From positions 248,001-312,000 of the forward strand of contig NZ_NJIF01000001.1 in assembly GCF_002209555.1 (NCBI RefSeq): 64,000 nucleotides of DNA. The letters run 5' to 3'. Shown here piece after piece: positions 35,679-45,455 of the stretch (its first letter is position 1; the number at the start of each line of letters is the position of its first letter). The translations under genes and the position numbers were made by a program. The notes below the pieces were generated by a model that did not search any database, was not told the DNA's origin, and was given only the letters and a program-made list of their open reading frames with translations. This DNA is from Achromobacter insolitus. GTDB lineage: Bacteria; Pseudomonadota; Gammaproteobacteria; Burkholderiales; Burkholderiaceae_B.

Positions 35679-36589
35679 GCGCGACTACAGCCGGGCCCAA
35701 TGAAGGGCGCATCATCGCCGCACACGGGCGCCATTACACCGTGGAACTTGCCGACGGCACGCTGCGCAAGTGTTTTCCGCGTGGCAAGAAGGCTGGCGCC
35801 GCCGTGGGCGACCGCGTGCGCATCACGCCCCAGGGCAAGGACGAAGGCGCCATCGACGCCATCCTCCCGCGGCGCAACCTGCTGTACCGCTCGGACGAGA
35901 TGCGTTCCAAGCAGTTCGCGTCCAATGTCGACCAGTTGCTGATTGTTGTCGCCGTGCAACCCACTTTTTCGGACGACCTGACCGGGCGCGCCCTGGCGGG
36001 CGCCTGGAGCGCGGGCATCGCGCCCATCATCATCTTGAACAAGACGGACCTGACTGACGAGTTGCCGGCGGCGCGCGCGCGGCTGGCACCCATTGCCGCC
36101 CTGGGCGTGGACGTCATTGAACTCAGCGCGCTGGAACCCGAGAAGGTGCATACGCTGCTTGCGCCCCGTCTGGCCGGGCACACCAGTTTGCTGCTGGGCC
36201 AAAGCGGCATGGGCAAGTCCACGCTCCTCAACGCCCTGGTGCCGGACGCCGCCGCCCCCACCCGCGAGCATTCCACCGCGCTGGACATGGGCAAGCACAC
36301 CACCACCAGCACCCGGCTCTATCACCTTCCCGCTCCGGGTGGCGACCTGATCGATTCCCCGGGCTTTCAGGCCTTCGGCCTGCAGCACCTGAGCCGCGAA
36401 GACATCATCCGCGGCTTTCCGGAGTTCACCAAACCCATCGAGGAGTGCCGTTTCTATAACTGCACCCATCGGCAGGAACCCGGCTGCGGCGTGGTGGCGG
36501 CCTTGCAGGCCGGAGCTATCGACCCGGCGCGCTACGCCCTGTACCAACGCATCCTCGAAGAAAACCTGGCAGGCCAGCAGCGCTACTAG
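35675..36589 (+). CDS. rsgA: Ribosome small-subunit GTPase RsgA
   Basis: 304 aa circularly permuted GTPase: OB-fold N-terminus, NKTDLTD (G4) before the P-loop GQSGMGKSTLLN, then D-PGFQ, and a C-terminal zinc knuckle CRFYNCTHRQEPGC. Late 30S maturation factor. Overlaps the protease gene by 4 bases. Confidence 0.95.
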   Translation: MSATTAGPNEGRIIAAHGRHYTVELADGTLRKCFPRGKKAGAAVGDRVRITPQGKDEGAIDAILPRRNLLYRSDEMRSKQFASNVDQLLIVVAVQPTFSDDLTGRALAGAWSAGIAPIIILNKTDLTDELPAARARLAPIAALGVDVIELSALEPEKVHTLLAPRLAGHTSLLLGQSGMGKSTLLNALVPDAAAPTREHSTALDMGKHTTTSTRLYHLPAPGGDLIDSPGFQAFGLQHLSREDIIRGFPEFTKPIEECRFYNCTHRQEPGCGVVAALQAGAIDPARYALYQRILEENLAGQQRY

Positions 36590-36606
36590 CGCCGAGCCGT
36601 CCCGCA

Positions 36607-36640
36607 ATGCATGACGGCCCCATCCGGGGCCGTCATGCAT
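36607..36640. terminator. Perfect 15-bp hairpin between rsgA and the Nudix gene
   Basis: ATGCATGACGGCCCC (36607-36621), loop ATCC, GGGGCCGTCATGCAT (36626-36640). Lies between convergent genes and lacks a T-run, so if it terminates it does so for both strands by a different efficiency. Confidence 0.6.
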
Positions 36641-36662
36641 AGGCTTCAGCGGTCGAATGACC

Positions 36663-37394
36663 TCAACGTGGCGTAAAGCCGTGGCGCAGCAGATGGTAAA
36701 GGTTGCGCAACATCCCGGCGGTGGCCCCCCAGATGAAATGCTTGCCGTAAGGCATGCCGTAATACTGGCGCACCCGGCCATCGTCCAGCCGGGCTTCATA
36801 CAGCCGATGATTGGCGGGGTCCATCAGAAACGACAGCGGCACCTCGAATACTTCCGCCACTTCGAATGCGTCAGGCGCCAGATCGAAACCCGGGCGCACC
36901 AACGACACCACCGGAATGATGGAAAAACCCGTCGCGGTCAGGTAGGGCGGCATGCTGCCCAGAACCTCCACGTGATTGGCGGGCAAGCCGGTTTCTTCCT
37001 GCGCTTCTCGCAGCGCCGCGGCCTCCGGCGTGGAGTCGCTGGTTTCGATGCGTCCGCCGGGAAAGCTGATCTGGCCCGCATGATCGTGCAGGTGCGCCGC
37101 GCGCTGAGTCAGCATGATGTGCACGCCGTTGTCACGAGTCACCAGCGGAATCAGCACCGCCGCGGGGACCGGCACGCCTTCGCGGCCCGGATAGCGCAGA
37201 TCGGTATCGCGCGAGAGCTCCAGCGTCCAGGTGGATGGCTGGCTGAGCGTGCCCCGCAGCGAATCCGGGGTCAACAGACTGGCGGGCACGGCCGGCAAGG
37301 ACTCGTTGGCCACGACCCAGGGTTGCGTCGCCGGATCGAAGCCGGGACGCGCCAGCGGCCGCCGGGGCCGCGGGGAAGACGAGGAATCAGACAT
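36663..37394 (-). CDS. CoA pyrophosphatase-type Nudix hydrolase
   Basis: 243 aa. Nudix box GGRIETSDSTPEAAALREAQ continuing EETGL is intact, and the LLTQRAAHLHDHAGQISFPG segment before it is the NuCoA signature. Cleaves CoA or its derivatives. ATG at 37394; downstream of rplS on the same strand with a terminator between. Confidence 0.9.
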   Translation of the reverse strand: MSDSSSSPRPRRPLARPGFDPATQPWVVANESLPAVPASLLTPDSLRGTLSQPSTWTLELSRDTDLRYPGREGVPVPAAVLIPLVTRDNGVHIMLTQRAAHLHDHAGQISFPGGRIETSDSTPEAAALREAQEETGLPANHVEVLGSMPPYLTATGFSIIPVVSLVRPGFDLAPDAFEVAEVFEVPLSFLMDPANHRLYEARLDDGRVRQYYGMPYGKHFIWGATAGMLRNLYHLLRHGFTPR

Positions 37395-37410
37395 ACGGCT
37401 CTGCAAAAAG

Positions 37411-37438
37411 AAAAAGGCACCCTCGCAGGTGCCTTTTT
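37411..37438 (-). terminator. Terminator after rplS
   Basis: GGCACC, loop CTCGCA, GGTGCC with T-runs outside on either strand; on minus it follows rplS. Confidence 0.8.
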
Positions 37439-37517
37439 AACCCGGAAACCCGTGCCGAACGAAAACGCGGGATGGCGTGAACGTCCGACACTGGTAGGGC
37501 CGTGTGCCGATAAGCGA

Positions 37518-37898
37518 TCAAGCCGCCGAGGCTTGCTTGCTGACCAGCTTTTCCTTGATACGCGCCGACTTGCCCGAGCGGTTGCGCAGGTAGTACAGCT
37601 TGGCGCGGCGCACGTCGCCGCGGCGCTTGACTTCGATGCCGGCGATTTGCGGCGAGTACAGCTGGAACGTACGTTCCACGGCTTCACCCGACGAAATCTT
37701 GCGCACGGTGAACGCGGAGTTCAGGCCGCGGTTGCGCTTGGCGATCACGACGCCTTCGAAAGCCTGCACGCGCTTGCGGGTGCCTTCAACGACGTTCACG
37801 CTCACGATGACGGTGTCACCAGGAGCAAATTCAGGCTTGGCTTGACCGCCGGTCAGACGGGCAATTTCTTCCTGTTCCAGGATAGCGATAAGGTTCAT
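37518..37898 (-). CDS. rplS: 50S ribosomal protein L19
   Basis: 126 aa: [56 protein letters not shown]. The usual upstream genes rpsP, rimM and trmD are not next to it; instead a divergent transporter lies 297 bp away. A TAGAAT -10-like box (38091-38086, minus) would give a leader of about 180 nt. GGAG lies before the ATG. Confidence 0.97.
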   Translation of the reverse strand: MNLIAILEQEEIARLTGGQAKPEFAPGDTVIVSVNVVEGTRKRVQAFEGVVIAKRNRGLNSAFTVRKISSGEAVERTFQLYSPQIAGIEVKRRGDVRRAKLYYLRNRSGKSARIKEKLVSKQASAA

Positions 37899-38195
37899 GA
37901 GAACTCCTAGATCATCATGTCTTTGCGGACTAAAACTTTTGCCGTTCGATGTTGTTCACGCGGTTTCCGCGGAAAACAGCGCTATGCGCTGAGCCCGCAT
38001 CCGTCGCGTGGCACGGGTGGCTGACGCTAAGGCCAGCCCCTGTTGCATGTGCCGCAAGCAGAGGATGAGATTTGGCAAACCAATGATTCTACACCAAAAA
38101 TCGCTCTGGGCGTGAGGTAACATCTCCCCCGTGCTGCCGGTTTGGAGTACCCTTCCGTCTTCTGTAACAAACACGTCATCTGACGCTGTTCCCTC

Positions 38196-39068
38196 ATGTC
38201 GTACTCGTCCCTGATACTGGTCGTCCTGGCGGCAATGGCCCACGCCACGTGGAATCTGCTCGCCAAACGTGCGGCCATGGTGGGCGCTCCCTTTGTTTTC
38301 GCCTATGGCCTGTGCGCTTCGGTGCTGTATGCGCCGTGGGTCATCTGGGTGTTGCTGCATGACGGCATGACCTGGACCTGGCCCGTGGTCGGCGCCATCC
38401 TGACCTCCAGCCTGTTGCACCTGGGCTACAGCTTGTGCCTGCAAAAGGGTTACCAGGTGGCCGATCTGTCCGTGGTCTACCCGATTGCCCGCGGCACCGG
38501 CCCGCTGCTATCCACGACTGGCGCTTTCTTGCTGCTGGGCGAACCCGCCACCACCACCGGCATCATCGGCATGCTTTGCGTGGTGGCCGGTGTGCTGCTC
38601 ATCGCGACCCAGGGCCGGCTGGCCATCTTCAAGCAGGCGCAGGCCTGGGTGGGAGTGCGCTGGGGCGTGGTGATCGGCCTGTTCATCGCCGCGTATACCG
38701 TCGTCGATGCCTACGGTGTCAAGGTGCTGCTGATCAGCCCGGTGCTGTTCGACTGGTTTACCTGCGTGACCCGCACGGCGATGATGACCCCGCATATGCT
38801 GCGTCGACGCCCCCAGGCCTGGGAGGCCATGCGTGGGCACTGGCATCTGGCGCTGGCGGTCGGGCTGTTGTCCCCGCTGGGGTACATCCTGGTGCTGTAC
38901 GCCTTGCGCAACGGCGCGCCGCTGAGCCTGGTGGCGCCCGCCCGGGAAATGTCCATGATGCTGGGCACCCTGGCCGGCATGTTCCTGCTGCGTGAAAAGG
39001 TCGGGCTTGGCCGCCTGGCGGGCTGCATGTCCATTCTTGCAGGGGTCATCCTGCTGGGCTCAAGCTGA
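38196..39068 (+). CDS. EamA/DMT-family transporter
   Basis: 290 aa, ten hydrophobic helices in two EamA repeats (first half with YQVADLSVVYPIARGTGPLL, second with NGAPLSLVAPAREMSMMLGT). Exports or imports small metabolites; substrate not predictable. Confidence 0.88.
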   Translation: MSYSSLILVVLAAMAHATWNLLAKRAAMVGAPFVFAYGLCASVLYAPWVIWVLLHDGMTWTWPVVGAILTSSLLHLGYSLCLQKGYQVADLSVVYPIARGTGPLLSTTGAFLLLGEPATTTGIIGMLCVVAGVLLIATQGRLAIFKQAQAWVGVRWGVVIGLFIAAYTVVDAYGVKVLLISPVLFDWFTCVTRTAMMTPHMLRRRPQAWEAMRGHWHLALAVGLLSPLGYILVLYALRNGAPLSLVAPAREMSMMLGTLAGMFLLREKVGLGRLAGCMSILAGVILLGSS

Positions 39069-39158
39069 CCGGTCAGCTAAGGCCGGACAACGGGGCGCGA
39101 CTGCTGCGCTCGAGTACGAGGTGCGGGCACGGGGCCGGCACGCTATTCGAGCGCAGGC

Positions 39159-39629
39159 TCAAAATCCAGCGGCCGCGCCCAGCCACATCAGGCCAGGGAT
39201 GATCGCTCCCCAGGCCAGCACCATCACGACATCGATAACCATGGCCTTGACGCTGACCTGAGCCGTCACCGGTTCCACCGTGGCGTTGCCCAGGCTGCGG
39301 TCACGCGCGGCAGGCGCGGCGATCGGCCCGACCGCTGCCGGCGCCCCGGCGGCACCAATGGCAGCCTCGGGTACCGGCATGGGCAGGGGCATGGCGCGGC
39401 CGGACAAGGCTTGCGTGTCGGCCGGCGCGGGCGGAAAGGGCCACCTGGCCGGTGCCGAGCCTGGGCGGGCGCGACGGCCCGATCCGGCGTTGGCCGCAGC
39501 CGTGTTCCAGGGCATCGCCAGGCCAGCCACCTTGGCGCACCAGGCGCGGGCGCGATGTGTGCCGCGGCGCAGCGGGTTCAGCGTGACGACGAGCTCATCC
39601 GACAAGACGGAAATATCAGCGGTGTTCAT
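39159..39629 (-). CDS. Hypothetical protein with C-terminal membrane helix
   Basis: 156 aa, not recognised. The N-terminal ~40 residues are soluble (MNTADISVLSDELVV...), a Pro/Ala-rich linker follows and the last ~30 residues form a hydrophobic helix (AMVIDVVMVLAWGAIIPG). A strong AAGGAG lies 5 nt before ATG at 39629, which supports translation. It is 72 nt after the radical SAM gene on the same strand with no clear terminator between, so it may share its SOS-type promoter. Confidence 0.6.
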   Translation of the reverse strand: MNTADISVLSDELVVTLNPLRRGTHRARAWCAKVAGLAMPWNTAAANAGSGRRARPGSAPARWPFPPAPADTQALSGRAMPLPMPVPEAAIGAAGAPAAVGPIAAPAARDRSLGNATVEPVTAQVSVKAMVIDVVMVLAWGAIIPGLMWLGAAAGF

Positions 39630-39701
39630 GGGAACTCCTTGGAAAGACGGTCCAGCGCCAGGGCGAAGCGCCCGGCATGCATCCGCGGCAGCAGCCGGCG
39701 G

Positions 39702-41126
39702 TCAATCGAACAATGACAACTGGCCTGCGGCCATGGCTTGCAAGCGGCGCGCGGCGCGCCCTTGCGCGCCGCCAGCTGCGGGCGATACGGCAGGAAAAGG
39801 GACCCCTGAAGGCGCTTGCACGCCAGCCGGGGATAGAAAATCGGCAGCCTTCGCCGCAACCGCGGCGGGGGGCAGGAAACGGTCGCAGTCCAGCGCCAGA
39901 CGGTGGCGATTCAGACCCAGTTTGCGCGTGGCGATGGTGAAGCGCTGACGCAGCAGATCGGCCCAGACGCCGGTGCCTCGCATGCGTGACCCGAAATTTG
40001 GATCGTTGCGGCGGCCATTGCGCAGGTCTTCGATGCGATGCAGCACGCGCTGGGCCCGGTCCGGGAAATGGGCATTGAGCCAGTCCTCGAACAGGGTCTT
40101 GACCTCCCAGGGCAGGCGCAAGACGGTGTAGCTGGCGTAATGCGCCCCAGCCGCCTTGGACTCCTGGAGGATGTGTTCCATGGATTCGTCGTTGATGAAC
40201 GGGATGATGGGCGCCACCAGCACGCCCACCGGCACGCCGGCGTCCGTCAGGCTGCGCACGGCTTCCAGACGGCGCCACGGCGCGGCGGCGCGCGGTTCCA
40301 GCGTGCGGGCCATGCCGGCGTCCAACGTGGTGATGCTCATGTAGACGACCACCAGCTTCTGCTCGGCCAGCGCGGCCAGCAGGTCCAGGTCACGGGCGAC
40401 CAGCGCGTTCTTGGTAACGATGGTGAGCGGATGGCGCGTTTCCAGCATTAGTTCCAGCAGGCCGCGGGTCAGGCGCCATTCGCGTTCGATGGGCTGATAG
40501 GCGTCCGTGGCGGAACCGATGTTGATGGGAGATGGCTTGTAACCAGGCCGGCTGAGTTCGGCGCGCAAGGCCTGAACCGCGTTGGCCTTTGCCACCAGGC
40601 GGGTTTCGAAGTCCAGCCCGGGCGAGAGCCCCAGGTAGGAATGGGTGGGCCGGGCGTAGCAATAGACGCAACCATGCTCGCAGCCACGGTACGGATTGAC
40701 CGCGACGTCGAAGGGAATGTCGGGCGAATCGTTGCGCGACAGCATCTTGCGCGCTTCTTCGGCGGTGACCGTGGTCTTGGGGGCCACGGGCGAGACGCGG
40801 ACGTCGGGCAGGACGGGAATGACCCGCGCACCGGAACCGCCGATGGCAGGTTCGGGAAAAATATTGGGGATTGAATCTGTATTGGGGACTGAATCTGCGC
40901 AAGCAGCGTCTGTGCAACGAGCGCCTGCGCAGTCGGGATCTACGTAGGCCGGATCCACGTAATCGGCGGGCAGACCCGACGAAGACCAGCCGTCGTCGAC
41001 CTGCACGCGGTCATCGCGCTGAAAGCGATGCCGAACATTAGTAACCGCACCCCGACCGCGCAAGGCGGCGGGGGCGGCAGCCGGGGACCCAGAACCGGCG
41101 GGAAAAGAATGATCGGTGCGTGCCAT
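39702..41126 (-). CDS. PA0069-family radical SAM protein
   Basis: 474 aa. NPYRGCEHGCVYCYARPTH holds the CxxxCxxC cluster motif, and INIGSATDAYQPIEREWRLT is shared with spore-photoproduct-lyase-like proteins. Role not established; PA0069 of Pseudomonas aeruginosa is in the LexA regulon (recalled). ATG at 41126 has no Shine-Dalgarno, and the promoter -10 box ends 7 nt before it, so the mRNA may be leaderless. A TTG at 41162 is in frame but coincides with the -35 box. Confidence 0.82.
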   Translation of the reverse strand: MARTDHSFPAGSGSPAAAPAALRGRGAVTNVRHRFQRDDRVQVDDGWSSSGLPADYVDPAYVDPDCAGARCTDAACADSVPNTDSIPNIFPEPAIGGSGARVIPVLPDVRVSPVAPKTTVTAEEARKMLSRNDSPDIPFDVAVNPYRGCEHGCVYCYARPTHSYLGLSPGLDFETRLVAKANAVQALRAELSRPGYKPSPINIGSATDAYQPIEREWRLTRGLLELMLETRHPLTIVTKNALVARDLDLLAALAEQKLVVVYMSITTLDAGMARTLEPRAAAPWRRLEAVRSLTDAGVPVGVLVAPIIPFINDESMEHILQESKAAGAHYASYTVLRLPWEVKTLFEDWLNAHFPDRAQRVLHRIEDLRNGRRNDPNFGSRMRGTGVWADLLRQRFTIATRKLGLNRHRLALDCDRFLPPAAVAAKAADFLSPAGVQAPSGVPFPAVSPAAGGAQGRAARRLQAMAAGQLSLFD

Positions 41127-41132
41127 GAAAAC

Positions 41133-41162
41133 TACTGTACAAAAACACAGTGGTTTTGACAA
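41133..41162 (-). promoter_or_regulatory. LexA-type box within the promoter of the radical SAM gene
   Basis: The palindrome at 41133-41152 has the core CTGT-N8-ACAG with TA on one flank. On the minus strand TTGTCA (41162-41157), 17 bp and TACAGT (41139-41134) form a promoter that the box overlaps, as expected for LexA repression. Confidence 0.75.
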
Positions 41163-41236
41163 GCACCAAAAGCCTTTTCGTAAGACAGCCCCACTTTACC
41201 GCAAGACGCCGACGCCGTCCGGACAAATCGATTTCA

Positions 41237-41254
41237 CCAGGCGAGATCGCCTGG
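41237..41254. other. Perfect inverted repeat, 8-bp arms
   Basis: CCAGGCGA-GA-TCGCCTGG, between the LexA-type promoter and the cysN hairpin. Could be an operator or a stem-loop; no role is known. Confidence 0.4.
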
Positions 41255-41280
41255 AAAGCCGCGCCAACATTGGATTTAGC

Positions 41281-41324
41281 GGAAAAACAACAGACTCTGC
41301 CGCACCAAAAATCCGTTGTTTTCC
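41281..41324 (-). terminator. Long hairpin after cysN
   Basis: On minus GGAAAACAACGGA (41324-41312) pairs with TCTGTTGTTTTTCC (41294-41281) with one bulge. It begins 12 nt after the cysN stop and its 3' arm is T-rich. Confidence 0.55.
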
Positions 41325-41335
41325 GGCCTCTACCG

Positions 41336-42634
41336 CTAGCGCAACATGCCGGCGGCCGCGGTCTGGTGGGTAGCCTCGTCGATGAGGATGAATGCGCCCG
41401 TCGCGGGCACATCCGCATAGCGATCGACCGCCAGCGACTCGCGCGTGGTCAGCGTCACGCGTCCGATGTCGTTCATGCGCAGCGTGCCTTCGGTGTTCTC
41501 CACTTCCTGCAATTCGTGGATGTCACGTTGCGACAGCACCGCGCGGATCTTCGCCGAGGTCAGGCGCGTGCCCGACTTCAGCAAATACTTGCGAGCCGGA
41601 TTCAGGGCCTGCGCATCGAGCCAGCACAACTCGGCCTCGAACTCGCGCACGACCTGCGCGGGCGCAGACACGTGCACGATCACGTCGCCGCGCGACACGT
41701 CCACGTCGCGGTCCAGCACCAATGTAATCGAGTCGCCCGCCACCGCTTCATCCAGCGCTCGATCGAAGGCGCGCACTTCCCGCACCACAGCCGTCACGCC
41801 GGAGGGCTGCACGGCGATCTCGTCGCCGGGACGCAGCACGCCGCTCGCCACACGGCCGGCGTAGCCGCGAAAATCGTCCTTGCGGTTGCCATCGTGGCGC
41901 GCCACCCACTGCACCGGAAAGCGCAACGGCAAGGCGCGGCCGTCACTGGCCAGGTCCAGCGATTCCAGCAAGGCCAGCAACGGCTGTCCCTCGTACCACG
42001 GCGTCTGGGGCGACAGCGTCACCACGTTGTCGCCGTTCAGCGCCGACAGCGGCAGCGCATCGAAATGCTCGATGCCCAATTTGCGCGCCAGGTCGCCGTA
42101 CGCATCGCGGATGCGCTCGAACACCGCGCGATCCCAGTCCACCAAATCCATCTTGTTGACGGCCACCACGATGTGGCGGATGCCCAGCAGGCGCGCAATG
42201 GTGCTGTGCCGCTTCGTTTGCGGCAGCAGCACGCCGTCGGCGGCGCGAGTGGCGTCGATCAGGATGACGGCCACGTCCGCCGTCGACGCTCCCGTCACCA
42301 TGTTGCGCGTGTACTGCTCATGCCCCGGGGCATCGGCGATGATGAACTTGCGCGCCGGCGTGGAGAAATAGCGGTAGGCCACGTCGATGGTGATGCCCTG
42401 CTCCCGCTCTGCCTCCAAACCATCGGTCAGCAGCGAGAAATCGATGCCGTCGCCGGCCACCCGCTTGTGCTTGGCGCGCGAGATCGCGTCCAGTTGGTCA
42501 GCGAACACGCCCTTGCTGTCGTACAGCAGGCGGCCGATCAGCGTCGACTTGCCGTCGTCCACCGAACCCGCCGTGATCAGGCGCAGCACGCCCGTGTCGG
42601 CGCCGGAAAGAAAAGAATCGTTTAGTGCGTTCAT
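41336..42634 (-). CDS. cysN: Sulfate adenylyltransferase subunit 1 (GTPase)
   Basis: 432 aa EF-Tu-like GTPase: SVDDGKSTLIGRLLYDSK (G1), DAPGHEQYTRNMVTG (G3), NKMDLVDW (G4). Drives APS formation with CysD. No fused CysC kinase, in keeping with the APS-type CysH. 41 nt after cysD. Confidence 0.95.
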   Translation of the reverse strand: MNALNDSFLSGADTGVLRLITAGSVDDGKSTLIGRLLYDSKGVFADQLDAISRAKHKRVAGDGIDFSLLTDGLEAEREQGITIDVAYRYFSTPARKFIIADAPGHEQYTRNMVTGASTADVAVILIDATRAADGVLLPQTKRHSTIARLLGIRHIVVAVNKMDLVDWDRAVFERIRDAYGDLARKLGIEHFDALPLSALNGDNVVTLSPQTPWYEGQPLLALLESLDLASDGRALPLRFPVQWVARHDGNRKDDFRGYAGRVASGVLRPGDEIAVQPSGVTAVVREVRAFDRALDEAVAGDSITLVLDRDVDVSRGDVIVHVSAPAQVVREFEAELCWLDAQALNPARKYLLKSGTRLTSAKIRAVLSQRDIHELQEVENTEGTLRMNDIGRVTLTTRESLAVDRYADVPATGAFILIDEATHQTAAAGMLR

Positions 42635-42675
42635 GTGCGTCCCTCATCGCCGGCAAACGCCGGCACTTCCTGCGA

Positions 42676-43584
42676 TCAGAAATAGCCTTCCTTCTTGCGG
42701 CGCTCCATCGAGGCCTCGGAAGTCTGGTCGTCCATGCGCGTGGCACCGCGCTCGGTAATGTCGGTCACCGCGGTCTCGGCGATGATGGCCCGGGTGTCGG
42801 CGGCATCGGACGCCACCGGGCAGGTGCAGGAAATGTCGCCCACCGTGCGGAAGCGCACCTGCAGGCGTTCGACCTGTTCGCCATCCTGTGGCGGCGTCAG
42901 CCGCGTGACCGGCACCAGCAGGCCCTTGCGGCGCACCACCTCGCGCTCGTGGCTGTAGTAAATGGACGGTAGTTCAAGTTGCTCGCGCTGGATGTACTGC
43001 CAGACGTCCAGCTCGGTCCAGTTCGAGATCGGAAAGACGCGCATGTTCTCGCCGCGATGCACGCGCGTGTTGAACAGGTTCCAGAGTTCCGGACGCTGCG
43101 CCTTCGGATCCCACTGGCCGAATTCATCGCGGAACGAGAAGATGCGTTCCTTGGCGCGAGCCTTTTCCTCGTCGCGGCGCGCTCCGCCTATGCAGGCGTC
43201 GAAGCCGAATTCCTCGATCGCCTCCAGCAGCGTCACGGCCTGGGCGGCATTGCGCGAATCGGTTTCGCGGCGCAACACCACGCTGCCGCGCGCAATCGAA
43301 TCTTCCACACTGCGCACAATCAGGGTTTCGCCCAGTTCAGCCGCGCGCGCATCCCGGAAGGCGATCACTTCGTCGAAGTTGTGGCCGGTGTCGATATGCA
43401 TCAGCGGGAACGGAAACCGTCCCGGCCGGAAGGCCTTTTCGGCCAGGCGCAACAGCACGACCGAGTCCTTGCCACCCGAGAACAGCAGCACGGGCTTCTC
43501 GCTTTCGGCGGCCACCTCGCGCAGGATGAATATTGCTTCCGATTCCAGCCAATCCAGGTGGCTGCGTTGGATCACAGCAGACAT
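42676..43584 (-). CDS. cysD: Sulfate adenylyltransferase subunit 2
   Basis: 302 aa PP-loop enzyme: LFSGGKDSVVLLRLAEKAF. Forms APS from ATP and sulfate with CysN. Carries GGARRDEEKARAKERIFS and ends EASMERRKKEGYF, both typical. ATG at 43584. Confidence 0.95.
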   Translation of the reverse strand: MSAVIQRSHLDWLESEAIFILREVAAESEKPVLLFSGGKDSVVLLRLAEKAFRPGRFPFPLMHIDTGHNFDEVIAFRDARAAELGETLIVRSVEDSIARGSVVLRRETDSRNAAQAVTLLEAIEEFGFDACIGGARRDEEKARAKERIFSFRDEFGQWDPKAQRPELWNLFNTRVHRGENMRVFPISNWTELDVWQYIQREQLELPSIYYSHEREVVRRKGLLVPVTRLTPPQDGEQVERLQVRFRTVGDISCTCPVASDAADTRAIIAETAVTDITERGATRMDDQTSEASMERRKKEGYF

Positions 43585-43625
43585 ATGCACTTCCCCTAAG
43601 ACAGATTTTGAATTCGTGGGCCGCA

Positions 43626-44365
43626 TCAATCGGCACGCGCCGCAATGCTTATGACCCGGTTGCCCGCATGCAGGCCACATTCCTTGGAGTCCGACGACTC
43701 CCACCACCAGCGCCCTGCCCTGAGGTCTTCGCCCGGTCGGATGGCGCGGGTACAGGGCTCGCAGCCGATGGACGGATAGCCCTGGTCATGCAGCGGGTTG
43801 TATGGGATGCCGAGCGCGCGGATGACGGACCAGACGTCCTCTTCGCTCCAATCGGCCAGCGGATTGAACTTGTAGAGGCCGAAGGTCTTGTCATCCTCTT
43901 CCAGCGGCAGTTCGCCGCGGGTCGTGGATTGCGCCCGCCGCTGGCCGGTGATCCAGGCGCCACGGCCGGCCAGCGCGCGCTTGAGCGGCTCGACCTTGCG
44001 GATCTGGCAACAGGCGCGGCGCAGCTCGACGCTTTCGTAGAAGGCATAGGCGCCGTGGGCGGCAACGTGTTGCTCGACGGCGGTTGCGACTGGCCGGTAG
44101 ATGGTGATCTCGCGGCCATAGTGCTCGCGCACGGCATCCAGCACACCCAGCGTCTCGGCATGCAGACGGCCCGTGTCCAGGGTGAAAACTTCCAGGTCCA
44201 GGCCCGCGCTATAGATCGCGTGCGTCAGCAGCATGTCCTCGGCCGCCAGCGAGGACGCCAGCGCGGCGTCCGGATAACGTTGCTGCACATCGGCCAGGCG
44301 CGCGCCCAGCTCGCGCCAGCGCGCCGCCAGGCCCGCATCGAGGTCAAGGGTAAGATCGGTCGTGC

Positions 44366-44369
<4 letters not shown>
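43626..44369 (-). CDS. cysH: Adenylylsulfate (APS) reductase CysH
   Basis: 247 aa. The paired cysteines [10 protein letters not shown] and [20 protein letters not shown] identify the [4Fe-4S] APS type, and the end SKECGLH carries the catalytic Cys. Reduces APS to sulfite with thioredoxin. Overlaps the cysA stop by 4 bases. Confidence 0.93.
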
Positions 44370-45430
<1,061 letters not shown>

Positions 45431-45455
45431 GCTTGTCTCCTTCCGGGCCGCCGCC

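Noticed and set aside
38086..38114. Full sigma70 promoter for rplS
   Set aside because: TAGAAT is good, but no acceptable -35 hexamer was found at 16-19 bp, so only a -10-like box is reported.
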